DNA of 5,873 bases from Fusobacterium sp. (lineage in GTDB: Bacteria > Fusobacteriota > Fusobacteriia > Fusobacteriales > Fusobacteriaceae). Under the pieces are notes generated by a model. That model ran no database searches. It saw nothing but the letters and a program-made list of their open reading frames with translations, and was not told the origin of the DNA. The stretch spans positions 1-5,873 of the forward strand of contig JAHHTB010000120.1 in assembly GCA_020024855.1 (NCBI GenBank), read 5' to 3'. Shown in pieces: positions 1 through 5,192 of the stretch. Position 1 is the first letter of the stretch. Each line of letters begins with the position of its first letter. A program made the translations under genes and the position numbers.

Positions 1-1
1 A

Positions 2-289
2 ATGACAACAAAATATGATTTAATAATTTTTTATTCTGAGCTTAATAAGATAAAAGATTTTAATGAAGCTGAAAATAAAATAGATAGATTTATAAATACA
101 CTTGAAAAAACTTTTTTATTTACAGATAAAATTATTTTTAGAAACTTTGGAACTTTTGAAATTAAAGAAACAAAAGAGAGAAAAATAGTTGATCCTAGAA
201 ATAGTTCAAATATTATTCATGCAAAACCTAAAAGATATGTAAAGTTTAAAGTTAGTAGATTATTAGAAGATAATTTGTGTTTACAATAA
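2..289 (+). CDS. HU/IHF-family DNA-binding protein (upstream copy of tandem pair)
   Basis: A 95-residue protein of the length usual for HU/IHF, small nucleoid proteins that bind and bend DNA as dimers. The N-terminal half (residues about 4-40) fits the helical dimerisation region. Residues 44-54 hold the signature strand IIFRNFGTFEI (the HU family has FGTFEV here), and residues 64-66 (DPR) sit where HU has its Asn-Pro DNA-intercalating arm tip. The lysine-rich stretch 75-84 (KPKRYVKFKV) matches the family's return strand. The ATG at 2-4 gives a normal N-terminus, but its ribosome-binding site lies off the left edge, so a longer upstream start cannot be excluded. The next gene is a diverged paralog 18 bases downstream, probably co-transcribed. 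The arm tip lacks the usual Thr-Gly-Glu after the proline. Family assignment is firm; whether it acts as a general nucleoid protein or a specialised factor is unknown. Confidence 0.85.
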   Translation: MTTKYDLIIFYSELNKIKDFNEAENKIDRFINTLEKTFLFTDKIIFRNFGTFEIKETKERKIVDPRNSSNIIHAKPKRYVKFKVSRLLEDNLCLQ

Positions 290-307
290 AATAAAAAGGA
301 CAATATT

Positions 308-589
308 ATGGTGAAAAAAGAATTTAAAAAATTTTATTCTGAATATAATAAAATGAGTGAAGAAGATGCATCAAAAGAAGTAGAAGAATTTCTTGAAATG
401 ATGAAACAAGCTTTTTTTAAATATCCAAAAATTGTTTTTAGAGATTTTGGAACTTTTGAAGTTAAAGAAACTAAAGAAAGAAAAATTGTAGATCCAAGAG
501 GAAATAATAAACTTATACATTCTAAACCTAGAAAATATATAAAATTTAAAGCTAGTAAAAACCTTGAAGAAAGAATGAATAATAAATAA
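308..589 (+). CDS. HU/IHF-family DNA-binding protein (downstream copy of tandem pair)
   Basis: A 93-residue HU/IHF-like protein, paralogous to the gene just upstream. Over the C-terminal halves, starting at IIFRN in copy 1 and IVFRD in copy 2, I count about 31 identities in 49 aligned residues; the N-terminal halves differ far more. Visible features are the FGTFEV strand (48-53), the arm tip DPRGNNK (62-68) and the basic return strand KPRKYIKFKAS (73-83). Residues 17-34 are rich in Glu and Lys and probably helical. The start is the ATG at 308, with an AAAAGGA ribosome-binding site ending 7 bases before it. The 18-base spacing from the first gene and the lack of a hairpin between them suggest one transcript, which ends in the hairpin at 591-616. 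The pair could form a heterodimer, as IHF alpha and beta do; this is inference only. Confidence 0.87.
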   Translation: MVKKEFKKFYSEYNKMSEEDASKEVEEFLEMMKQAFFKYPKIVFRDFGTFEVKETKERKIVDPRGNNKLIHSKPRKYIKFKASKNLEERMNNK

Positions 590-620
590 GAAGTCAGACA
601 AAGTTTTGTCTGACTTTCTC
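590..620 (+). terminator. Hairpin terminator after the HU-like genes, possibly bidirectional
   Basis: A perfect inverted repeat: 591-601 (AAGTCAGACAA) pairs with 606-616 (TTGTCTGACTT) around a 4-base loop. It starts two bases after the stop of the second HU-like gene. On the + strand the stem is followed by only a short T run (TTTCTC). On the minus strand it is followed by CTTCTTATTTATT, also moderately U-rich. It lies 45 bases beyond the thiE stop, so it could end transcripts from both converging units. Stem strength is clear; direction and efficiency are inferred. Confidence 0.7.
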
Positions 621-640
621 ATATAAATAAAAAGGATAGA

Positions 641-688
641 ATGGCACTAATTTATTTATGTTATCTATTTTGGCTTATAAGATTTTGA
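641..688 (+). other. Possible 15-codon hydrophobic small ORF antisense to the thiE 3' end
   Basis: An ATG at 641 follows a good AAAAAGGA ribosome-binding site with a 5-base gap and opens a frame encoding MALIYLCYLFWLIRF before TGA at 686-688. The peptide is almost entirely hydrophobic and could span or lie in a membrane. It begins in the gap between the converging units and runs 28 bases into the antisense strand of thiE. The leader resembles the one before the second HU-like gene (AATAAAAAGGA in both), so it could be a leftover from a duplicated HU-like gene start. Its position after a terminator and its short length make chance the simplest explanation. Confidence 0.15.
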
Positions 689-1299
689 AGTTGTCTAACT
701 TTTTCTGCTATATCTTCAGCTCCTACAATATCACTTACAAGACAAACATTTTTTGCTCCTCTTGAAATTATTTCATGTAGGTTATGCTCTTTTATTCCAC
801 CAATGGCAGTAAATGGAAGGTGAAGATTTTTAACTGCATACTCAAGATATCCAAGTCCAACTGGGGCAGTGTCTTTTGTAGTTGTAGGGAAAATAGGTCC
901 TACTCCTATATAATCAACATCTGGATTATTATATGCTTTCATACCTTGCTCTTCTGAATGAGTTGAAAGTCCTATTATCTTGTTTTCACCAATAAGTTTT
1001 CTTACATCAGAAGGATCCATATCATCTTGACCAATATGTACTCCATCTGCATCAACAAGAATTGCAATATCAACATGGTCATTAACAATAAAGATAACTC
1101 CCTTTTCTTTACAAAGCTCTCTTATCTCTCTAGCTTCTTTAACTTTTTCTTTTATAGATTTTGTTTTATCTCTATATTGGATAATTTTTATTCCACCTTC
1201 AATCATAGCTTTTACACACTCTAGATTACTTTTTCCATGGGCAAAATTATCTCCTGTTATTCCATAAATTCCTTCAGGAATGATTATTCTATTTCTCAC
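661..1299 (-). CDS. thiE: Thiamine phosphate synthase ThiE
   Basis: Joins HMP pyrophosphate to the thiazole carboxylate phosphate product to give thiamine phosphate, the coupling step of cytoplasmic thiamine synthesis. A TIM-barrel protein of 212 residues, about the usual size. With the GTG start, visible family motifs are QYRDK (41-45), the ND pair in FIVNDH (73-74), HIGQDD (88-93; Asp side chains ligate magnesium), GVGPIFPTTTK (132-142; pyrophosphate-binding loop), IGGI (166-169) and VSDIV (188-192). The frame stays open to a TTG at 1317. The GTG at 1297-1299 is preferred because a strong GGGAGGA site (1304-1310) lies just upstream and the protein then begins at the normal family N-terminus. 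The start overlaps the end of thiF by 11 bases, suggesting translational coupling. It is the last gene of the riboswitch-controlled thiS operon. Confidence 0.95.
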   Translation of the reverse strand: MRNRIIIPEGIYGITGDNFAHGKSNLECVKAMIEGGIKIIQYRDKTKSIKEKVKEAREIRELCKEKGVIFIVNDHVDIAILVDADGVHIGQDDMDPSDVRKLIGENKIIGLSTHSEEQGMKAYNNPDVDYIGVGPIFPTTTKDTAPVGLGYLEYAVKNLHLPFTAIGGIKEHNLHEIISRGAKNVCLVSDIVGAEDIAEKVRQLQNLISQNR

Positions 1300-1831
1300 A
1301 GTATCCTCCCTTTTCAAGAACTATACCTGCCATCATAGCAGCAACTATTCCCACCTTATGAGAATAAGTTTTATAGTCATCAGTGTCTTTTTCAAAATCT
1401 CCAACAATAGAAAGATTTTTTCCAATATTTTTTACTTTTATATTATTTATATCCCAGTGTCCTATTCCAGATGCTGAAACAATTATTTTTCCAAGAGGAA
1501 GTATTTCTTCTATAAGCATAGCTTTATTTTCTCTTTTATCAAAAGCTTCTACAACTATATCACAATCTGAAAAAAATTCTTTTATATTATCTCTATCAAA
1601 TTTTATTACTTCATAATCAAATTTTCCATTAGGATTTATTGCTAAAAGATTTTTATTTAATGTTTCACTTTTATAAGATCCAATTTGATTTTTAAAGAAA
1701 AATTGACGATTAAGATTTGATTCTTCTATCTTATCAAAATCTCCAAATTTTAGATAATCAACACCAGCTCTTACAAGATGGCAAGCTACATTTGAACCTA
1801 TTCCACCACAACCTGCTATTCCTATTTTCAT
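1289..1831 (-). CDS. thiF: ThiF-type ThiS adenylyltransferase, short zinc-less form
   Basis: An E1-like enzyme of the ThiF/MoeB/HesA superfamily that uses ATP to adenylate the ThiS C-terminal glycine before sulfur transfer. The Rossmann nucleotide loop GCGGIGSN is at 7-14, the acidic pair at D31/D33, and the SNLNRQ motif at 38-43, whose Arg contacts the ATP phosphates; K54 follows. FDKRENK (97-103) corresponds to the family's Asp-x-x-x-x-Arg segment. At 180 residues it is much shorter than E. coli ThiF (about 250). It lacks the N-terminal arm and both CxxC pairs that bind zinc, so it matches the short 'family 2' ThiF type seen in clostridia and relatives. The ATG at 1831 has a GGGAG site 7 bases upstream; 15 bases separate it from thiH. 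Its end overlaps thiE. The partner is inferred to be the ThiS of this operon. Confidence 0.88.
   Translation of the reverse strand: MKIGIAGCGGIGSNVACHLVRAGVDYLKFGDFDKIEESNLNRQFFFKNQIGSYKSETLNKNLLAINPNGKFDYEVIKFDRDNIKEFFSDCDIVVEAFDKRENKAMLIEEILPLGKIIVSASGIGHWDINNIKVKNIGKNLSIVGDFEKDTDDYKTYSHKVGIVAAMMAGIVLEKGGYCEK
1304..1310 (-). promoter_or_regulatory. Ribosome-binding site that sets the thiE start
   Basis: GGGAGGA on the minus strand, inside the last codons of thiF, ends 4 bases before a GTG. A start at the upstream TTG (1315-1317) would place this site inside the thiE coding region and leave that TTG without a comparable site. It therefore supports the GTG at 1297-1299 as the real start. Confidence 0.75.
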
Positions 1832-1846
1832 TCATTTTCTCCCAAA

Positions 1847-2953
1847 TTATTTAATCTGTTGCCAATCTTTATAAATTGGTTGGAATCCATTATTTCTTAT
1901 TGCTTGAATTGTTTCTTCAGCACTTCTATTATCACTTATTTCAAATTGACAAGTAGATGGATCTTTATCTGTATATCCTCCAACATCTGTTTTTGAACCA
2001 ACAGACATTTTTGTAATTCCCATATGCATTAAGTGATCTCTAAAGTTTGCTACTTCTCTTGTTGAAATATTTATATCAGCTTTAACTTGGAAAAGTCTGA
2101 AAGCTGTCATAAATTGTACAAAAGTTATATCATCTAATGGATGATCTGGTTGGAATCCTCCTTCTGCTGGATTTATTCTTGGTAAAGAGATTGCAAAAGA
2201 TGAATTTAAATATTTATCTGTTAAATATTTTAAATGAAGTCCTGCAAAAAATGCTTCTTTTTTAATTTCACTAAGTCCAAAAAGTGGTCCAATTCCTATT
2301 GTTCTAAGTCCTGCTTTAGCTCCTCTTTCTGGAGTATCTAGACGGAAGTGATAGTCTTTTTTCTTTCCTGAAAGGTGAACTTTATCATAAATTTCTTCAT
2401 CATAAGTTTCTTGGTATACAGTAAGACCATCAACACCAATATCAGCAAGTTCTTTATATTCCCATTCTTCTAATGGCATAACTTCTATTGAAACAGAATT
2501 AAAATATTTCTTTAAAATTTTAACAGCACCTTTTAGATAATCTAATGTAACAAGTCCATGTGCTTCTCCTGTAAGCATAAGAATATGTTCAACACCTTGT
2601 TTTGCTATCTCTTTTGCTTCTTCTTCTATTTCTTCAAAAGTTTGATGTTTTCTTACAATATGATTTTTCTTTGAGAATCCACAGTAAGTACAGTTATTAG
2701 TACAGAAATTTGAAATATAAATTGGCATATAAAGATAAATAATATTACCAAAATGTTGTGTTTTTATTTCTTGTGCTCTTCTTGCCATTCTTTCAAGATG
2801 ATTTTTAGCTTTTGGAGAAAGTAGGTTAAGAAGATCATATTCAGTTAAATTTTCTTTATAGATACTATCTAAAACATCTTCATCTGTTACTTCAGCAAAG
2901 TATCTTTCAAAATCAAATCCTTTCCATTGTGTAAGGACATCATAAAATCCCAT
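1847..2953 (-). CDS. thiH: Tyrosine lyase ThiH (2-iminoacetate synthase), radical SAM
   Basis: Cleaves L-tyrosine to dehydroglycine (2-iminoacetate) and p-cresol, supplying the glycine-derived part of the thiazole under anaerobic conditions. At 368 residues it is close to E. coli ThiH (377). The radical-SAM cluster motif CTNNCTYC has its three cysteines at C84, C88 and C91. LTGE (128-131) is the SAM-contacting Gly-Glu segment. Further family blocks are VYQETYDEEIYDKVH (179-193), STRE (297-300) and SVGSKTDVGGY (317-327), and the typical C-terminus includes KDW (362-364). The ATG shares one base with the thiG stop (TAATG), so translation is probably coupled; an AGAGGTGA site lies within the thiG end. 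ThiH normally works in complex with ThiG, consistent with adjacency. An [4Fe-4S] cluster is expected from the motif. Confidence 0.97.
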   Translation of the reverse strand: MGFYDVLTQWKGFDFERYFAEVTDEDVLDSIYKENLTEYDLLNLLSPKAKNHLERMARRAQEIKTQHFGNIIYLYMPIYISNFCTNNCTYCGFSKKNHIVRKHQTFEEIEEEAKEIAKQGVEHILMLTGEAHGLVTLDYLKGAVKILKKYFNSVSIEVMPLEEWEYKELADIGVDGLTVYQETYDEEIYDKVHLSGKKKDYHFRLDTPERGAKAGLRTIGIGPLFGLSEIKKEAFFAGLHLKYLTDKYLNSSFAISLPRINPAEGGFQPDHPLDDITFVQFMTAFRLFQVKADINISTREVANFRDHLMHMGITKMSVGSKTDVGGYTDKDPSTCQFEISDNRSAEETIQAIRNNGFQPIYKDWQQIK

Positions 2954-3729
2954 TATTTGTCACCTCTAAATAAGAAATCTGTAAGAGGAGATGATGCATT
3001 TGCATATTTAGATGTTTTTGCAAGTTTAGCAAGATAAGCCATTCTTCCAGCTTCAACAGCCATTGCAAAAGCTTTTCCCATCATAACAGGATCTTCTGCT
3101 GTAGATATTGCTGTATTTACAAGAACTGCATCTACTCCCATTTCCATAGCTTCAGCAGCTTGTGAAGGTGCTCCTATTCCAGCATCTACTATAATTGGAA
3201 GTCTTTTATTATCATTTAACATTTCTATTAAAGGTTTTGTTAAAAGTCCTTTATTAGAACCAATTGGTGCTCCAAGTGGCATTACTGCTGCTGCTCCTGC
3301 TTCTTCTAATTTTTTAGCTGTAATTAAATCAGGCATAATATAAGGAAGAACTATAAATCCTTCTGCAGCTAAAACTTTTGTTGCTTTTACTGTTTCTTCA
3401 TTATCTGGCATAAGATATTTCATATCATTTATAATTTCTATTTTTATAAAATCTCCACACCCTGCTTCTCTTGCAATTCTTGCAATTTTTATAGCTTCTT
3501 CTGCATTTCTTGCTCCAGAAGTATTTGGAAGAAGAGTTATATGTTTTGGTATATAATTAAGAATATTCTCTTTTGGATTTTCAAAATTGATTCTTCTTAA
3601 AGCCATTGTGATTATATTTGATTTACTTGCTTCAAGCATTGGTGCAATTAAATTTTTATCAGAAAACTTTCCTGTTCCTGTAAGTAATCTACTTTCAAAT
3701 TCATATCCTTTTAATACTAATTTGTCCAT
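2953..3729 (-). CDS. thiG: Thiazole synthase ThiG
   Basis: Builds the thiazole phosphate ring from 1-deoxy-D-xylulose 5-phosphate, dehydroglycine and sulfur from ThiS-thiocarboxylate. It is a TIM-barrel protein of 258 residues, the normal family length. Landmarks are LLTGTGKF near the N-terminus (15-22), TMALRR (41-46), LLPNTSGARNAEEA (66-79) and FIKIEII (94-100). K96 in that last block corresponds to the lysine that forms the imine with the sugar phosphate in B. subtilis ThiG. Phosphate-binding segments follow at MPLGAPIGSNKG and VDAGIGAPSQAAEAMEMG, then VLVNTAIS. The ATG at 3729 has a GGAGGG site 6 bases upstream (3736-3741), and 43 bases separate it from thiS. It overlaps thiH by one base. 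No key residue appears to be missing. Confidence 0.97.
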   Translation of the reverse strand: MDKLVLKGYEFESRLLTGTGKFSDKNLIAPMLEASKSNIITMALRRINFENPKENILNYIPKHITLLPNTSGARNAEEAIKIARIAREAGCGDFIKIEIINDMKYLMPDNEETVKATKVLAAEGFIVLPYIMPDLITAKKLEEAGAAAVMPLGAPIGSNKGLLTKPLIEMLNDNKRLPIIVDAGIGAPSQAAEAMEMGVDAVLVNTAISTAEDPVMMGKAFAMAVEAGRMAYLAKLAKTSKYANASSPLTDFLFRGDK

Positions 3730-3772
3730 TAAAAACCCTCCAAAATTTTTATATATAATTTTTTAAATAATT

Positions 3773-3985
3773 TTATCCACCTGATACAAATGCTAAAACT
3801 TCTATTGCTGATCCAGCTTTGACAAATGATTTATCCCAGTCTGCTTTTTTTATAACTTCATCATCTATAAGAACAACAGCACCTGAAAGGTTCATATTTT
3901 TTTCTTTTCCAAGATTTTGAATAAATTCTGTCACAGTCATCTCTTTTTCAAGAGGAGTTTTCTTACCATTTAATATAATTTCCAT
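3773..3985 (-). CDS. thiS: Sulfur carrier protein ThiS
   Basis: A 70-residue ubiquitin-fold protein ending in the diagnostic Gly-Gly (FVSGG, 66-70). The terminal glycine is adenylated by ThiF and converted to a thiocarboxylate that delivers sulfur to ThiG. The N-terminus MEIILNGKK is the family's first beta strand with the NG turn, and AVVLIDDEVIKKADW (36-50) is the conserved central block. The length is typical (about 66-70). The ATG at 3985 has a strong AAGGAGG site (3991-3997) 5 bases upstream. It is the first gene of the operon, located behind a promoter, TPP riboswitch and terminator, so it is the gene most directly controlled by the riboswitch. Confidence 0.95.
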   Translation of the reverse strand: MEIILNGKKTPLEKEMTVTEFIQNLGKEKNMNLSGAVVLIDDEVIKKADWDKSFVKAGSAIEVLAFVSGG

Positions 3986-4037
3986 TTAGCCCTCCTTAAA
4001 AAATTATTTTCATAATCAAATACAGTGACAAAGATAT

Positions 4038-4066
4038 AAAAAAAGCTCTAACCGAAGTTAGAGCTT
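4038..4066 (-). terminator. Riboswitch-controlled terminator before thiS
   Basis: On the minus strand a perfect 10-bp stem (AAGCTCTAAC, 4066-4057, with GTTAGAGCTT, 4052-4043) is closed by a TTCG tetraloop on a C-G pair, an exceptionally stable loop. A run of seven T follows (4044-4038, the first two in the stem). It lies about 35 bases after the riboswitch and 52 bases before the thiS start, leaving the ribosome-binding site free. This position indicates control by transcription attenuation rather than by blocking translation. Confidence 0.93.
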
Positions 4067-4100
4067 AAAATCTGCCATACTTAAAAGTAAAGTAGTTTTA

Positions 4101-4186
4101 ATACTTCCCTCCGCTGGCACTATCCAGTTCAGGTAATAAGAGTCGAGATCGAATCTCCTCTCAGCCGATTAAGGCTCCCCTAGTAA
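4101..4186 (-). promoter_or_regulatory. TPP riboswitch (THI element) controlling thiSGHFE
   Basis: The minus strand carries the conserved thi-box core: GGGGAGCC, then GGCTGAGAGG (CTGAGA at 4159-4164, the pyrimidine-sensing arm), then ACCTGAACTGGATAGTGCC, AGCGGAGGGAA (pyrophosphate-sensing arm). P1 is formed by TACT near 4185-4182 and AGTA near 4105-4102. P2 is formed by AGCC and GGCT. The variable P3 tip is a GAGAT-TCG-ATCTC hairpin. When thiamine pyrophosphate binds, P1 is stabilised and the downstream terminator should form, switching off the operon. Family assignment rests on strong consensus match; the direction of control is inferred from the terminator and the family norm. Confidence 0.96.
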
Positions 4187-4216
4187 CTTGTATTTATTAT
4201 TTTCCATCTAAAAAGA

Positions 4217-4245
4217 ATTATATAATTATATTTTTCCCTTGTCAA
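4217..4245 (-). promoter_or_regulatory. Consensus sigma-70 promoter for thiSGHFE
   Basis: On the minus strand a perfect TTGACA (4245-4240) and a perfect TATAAT (4222-4217) are separated by exactly 17 bases. The expected transcription start, near 4210, lies about 25 bases before the riboswitch, so the leader RNA would contain the whole aptamer and terminator. A full-consensus promoter suggests high basal initiation with control left to the riboswitch. It lies 23 bases beyond the tenA stop. Confidence 0.9.
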
Positions 4246-4267
4246 TATTAAAATACTTTATAAATTT

Positions 4268-4945
4268 TTAAATATTTTGATATGACTCGTCAAAGAAAGC
4301 AATCTCTAGTTTGCAAGTTTCTTTAAAAAATTCTTCCATCTCTTTTTCTTCTTCTGAATTTGAAAATTCTATATTATCAACTTCTTCTTTAAGCCATTTA
4401 ACAAGTGCTATAAAGTCATCATTATTATGTAATTTTATCCATTCATTAAAATAATATTCCTTAGGGGCTTTATCTTTATTTTTTACTCCCCAATCACAAT
4501 AAACAGACTCAGCACACATTAAAATAGCTAGGCAATTTCTATATCCACGACTAGGATTTTCTTTTCCTAATTCTATTCCTTTATTTATAACCTTTAAAAA
4601 TTTTTCCATTACAGGAGATAGCTCTGTATTATTATAAACTTCAAAAGGTACATTTAATTCTTCAAAAGAACGGATAAAATAACCATTTTCATCACTTGTT
4701 ATCATAGATAGGAATTTTGAGAATCTATATTTTTGATACATTGTTTCACTATAAGCTAAGATATAACTTACTAGATGCACAAAACTTTTTATAAAAACAT
4801 AGTCTTGTATTAAATACTTTTTAAATTTCTCTCTGTCTAAAGTTCCATTTACCATTTCTTCAACAAATATATGATCTCTTGCACCGTCATAAAAAACTTT
4901 TGAGTTTTCGATTAATCTTTCTGATAATTTTTTTGAATTTTCCAT
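4268..4945 (-). CDS. tenA: TenA/Thi-4 family aminopyrimidine aminohydrolase
   Basis: TenA proteins hydrolyse amino-HMP (and in some cases thiamine) to recover the HMP pyrimidine. This is a 225-residue all-alpha protein, normal for the family. KKYLIQDYVF (42-51) is the hallmark helix; D48 matches the substrate-binding Asp (Asp44 in B. subtilis TenA). LMCAESVYCDWG (142-153) is the active-site helix. It contains C144 and E146, so which residue takes the nucleophile position needs alignment. E214 near the C-terminus (KLEIAFFDESY) is a candidate for the conserved late Glu. The ATG at 4945 has an AAGGAG site (4953-4958) 7 bases upstream. It has its own promoter, TPP riboswitch and terminator and lies just before the thiSGHFE unit. 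I see no hairpin terminator after its stop, so some read-through into the next leader is possible. Confidence 0.9.
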   Translation of the reverse strand: MENSKKLSERLIENSKVFYDGARDHIFVEEMVNGTLDREKFKKYLIQDYVFIKSFVHLVSYILAYSETMYQKYRFSKFLSMITSDENGYFIRSFEELNVPFEVYNNTELSPVMEKFLKVINKGIELGKENPSRGYRNCLAILMCAESVYCDWGVKNKDKAPKEYYFNEWIKLHNNDDFIALVKWLKEEVDNIEFSNSEEEKEMEEFFKETCKLEIAFFDESYQNI

Positions 4946-4969
4946 AGCTACACTCCTTTTTTAATTAAT

Positions 4970-4999
4970 AAAAAAACTCTAGCTTTAAAAACTAGAGTT
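4970..4999 (-). terminator. Riboswitch-controlled terminator before tenA
   Basis: On the minus strand an 8-bp perfect stem (AACTCTAG, 4999-4992, with CTAGAGTT, 4982-4975) surrounds a 9-base loop and is followed by seven T (4976-4970, the first two in the stem). It lies about 30 bases past the riboswitch and ends just before the tenA ribosome-binding site. Its stem sequence is unrelated overall to the terminator before thiS, although both first arms contain CTCTA. Confidence 0.9.
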
Positions 5000-5030
5000 C
5001 TATTTTTAATAAATCTATTAAGAATATTTT

Positions 5031-5114
5031 TCACTTCCCTCCGCTGGCATTATCCAGTTCAGGTAATAAGAGTCAGGAATTTTTCCCTCTCAGCCATTAC
5101 AGCTCCCCTAGTAA
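5031..5114 (-). promoter_or_regulatory. TPP riboswitch (THI element) controlling tenA
   Basis: The minus strand carries GGGGAGC, GGCTGAGAGG, then ACCTGAACTGGATAATGCC and AGCGGAGGGAAGTGA, the complete thi-box core. P1 pairs TTACT (5114-5110) with AGTGA (5035-5031), with one G-U pair. The P3 tip here is GGAA-AAA-TTCC instead of GAGAT-TCG-ATCTC in the other copy; both pair, which is covariation supporting the fold. The stretch from ACTCTTATTACC to GGAGGGAAGT is almost identical to the thiS riboswitch (one difference, A versus G). Binding of thiamine pyrophosphate is expected to favour the terminator at 4970-4999. Confidence 0.96.
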
Positions 5115-5143
5115 TTTTATATCTATTTAATTTTTCTGAGAAA

Positions 5144-5172
5144 ATTATATAATTAAAGTTTTTTTATGTCAA
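5144..5172 (-). promoter_or_regulatory. Consensus sigma-70 promoter for tenA
   Basis: On the minus strand a perfect TTGACA (5172-5167) and a perfect TATAAT (5149-5144) lie 17 bases apart. The expected start, near 5137, precedes the riboswitch by about 23 bases. It lies 20 bases beyond the stop of the outer-membrane protein gene, so tenA forms its own unit. The arrangement mirrors the thiS promoter. Confidence 0.9.
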
Positions 5173-5192
5173 TAATTTTAAAAATTTTCTAA

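Noticed and set aside
371..622. Open frame on the minus strand across the second HU-like gene
   Set aside because: Its translation is Phe-, Ser- and Lys-rich low-complexity sequence, the expected shadow of an AT-rich Lys/Glu-rich gene, and it runs through the terminator hairpin.
1300..1317. Longer thiE beginning at TTG 1317
   Set aside because: TTG is a weak start, and the strong GGGAGGA site lies between it and the GTG at 1299. The extra six residues are not expected at the family N-terminus.
4043..4066. thiS leader hairpin as a + strand terminator
   Set aside because: In the + direction the stem is followed by AAAATCTGCC, with no T run, so it can only work as a terminator on the minus strand.
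4225..4230. Second TATAAT in the thiS promoter region
   Set aside because: It lies only 9 bases from the TTGACA. The copy at 4217-4222 has the ideal 17-base spacing.
4246..4267. AT-rich partial palindrome after tenA as a terminator
   Set aside because: TAAAGTATTTTA and its surroundings can form only a few A-U pairs with no GC-rich stem, so it is too weak to call.
4101..5114. The two near-identical riboswitch cores as ends of a mobile element
   Set aside because: They are in direct orientation, match only within the conserved aptamer, and flank tenA with no transposase, target duplications or inverted ends.
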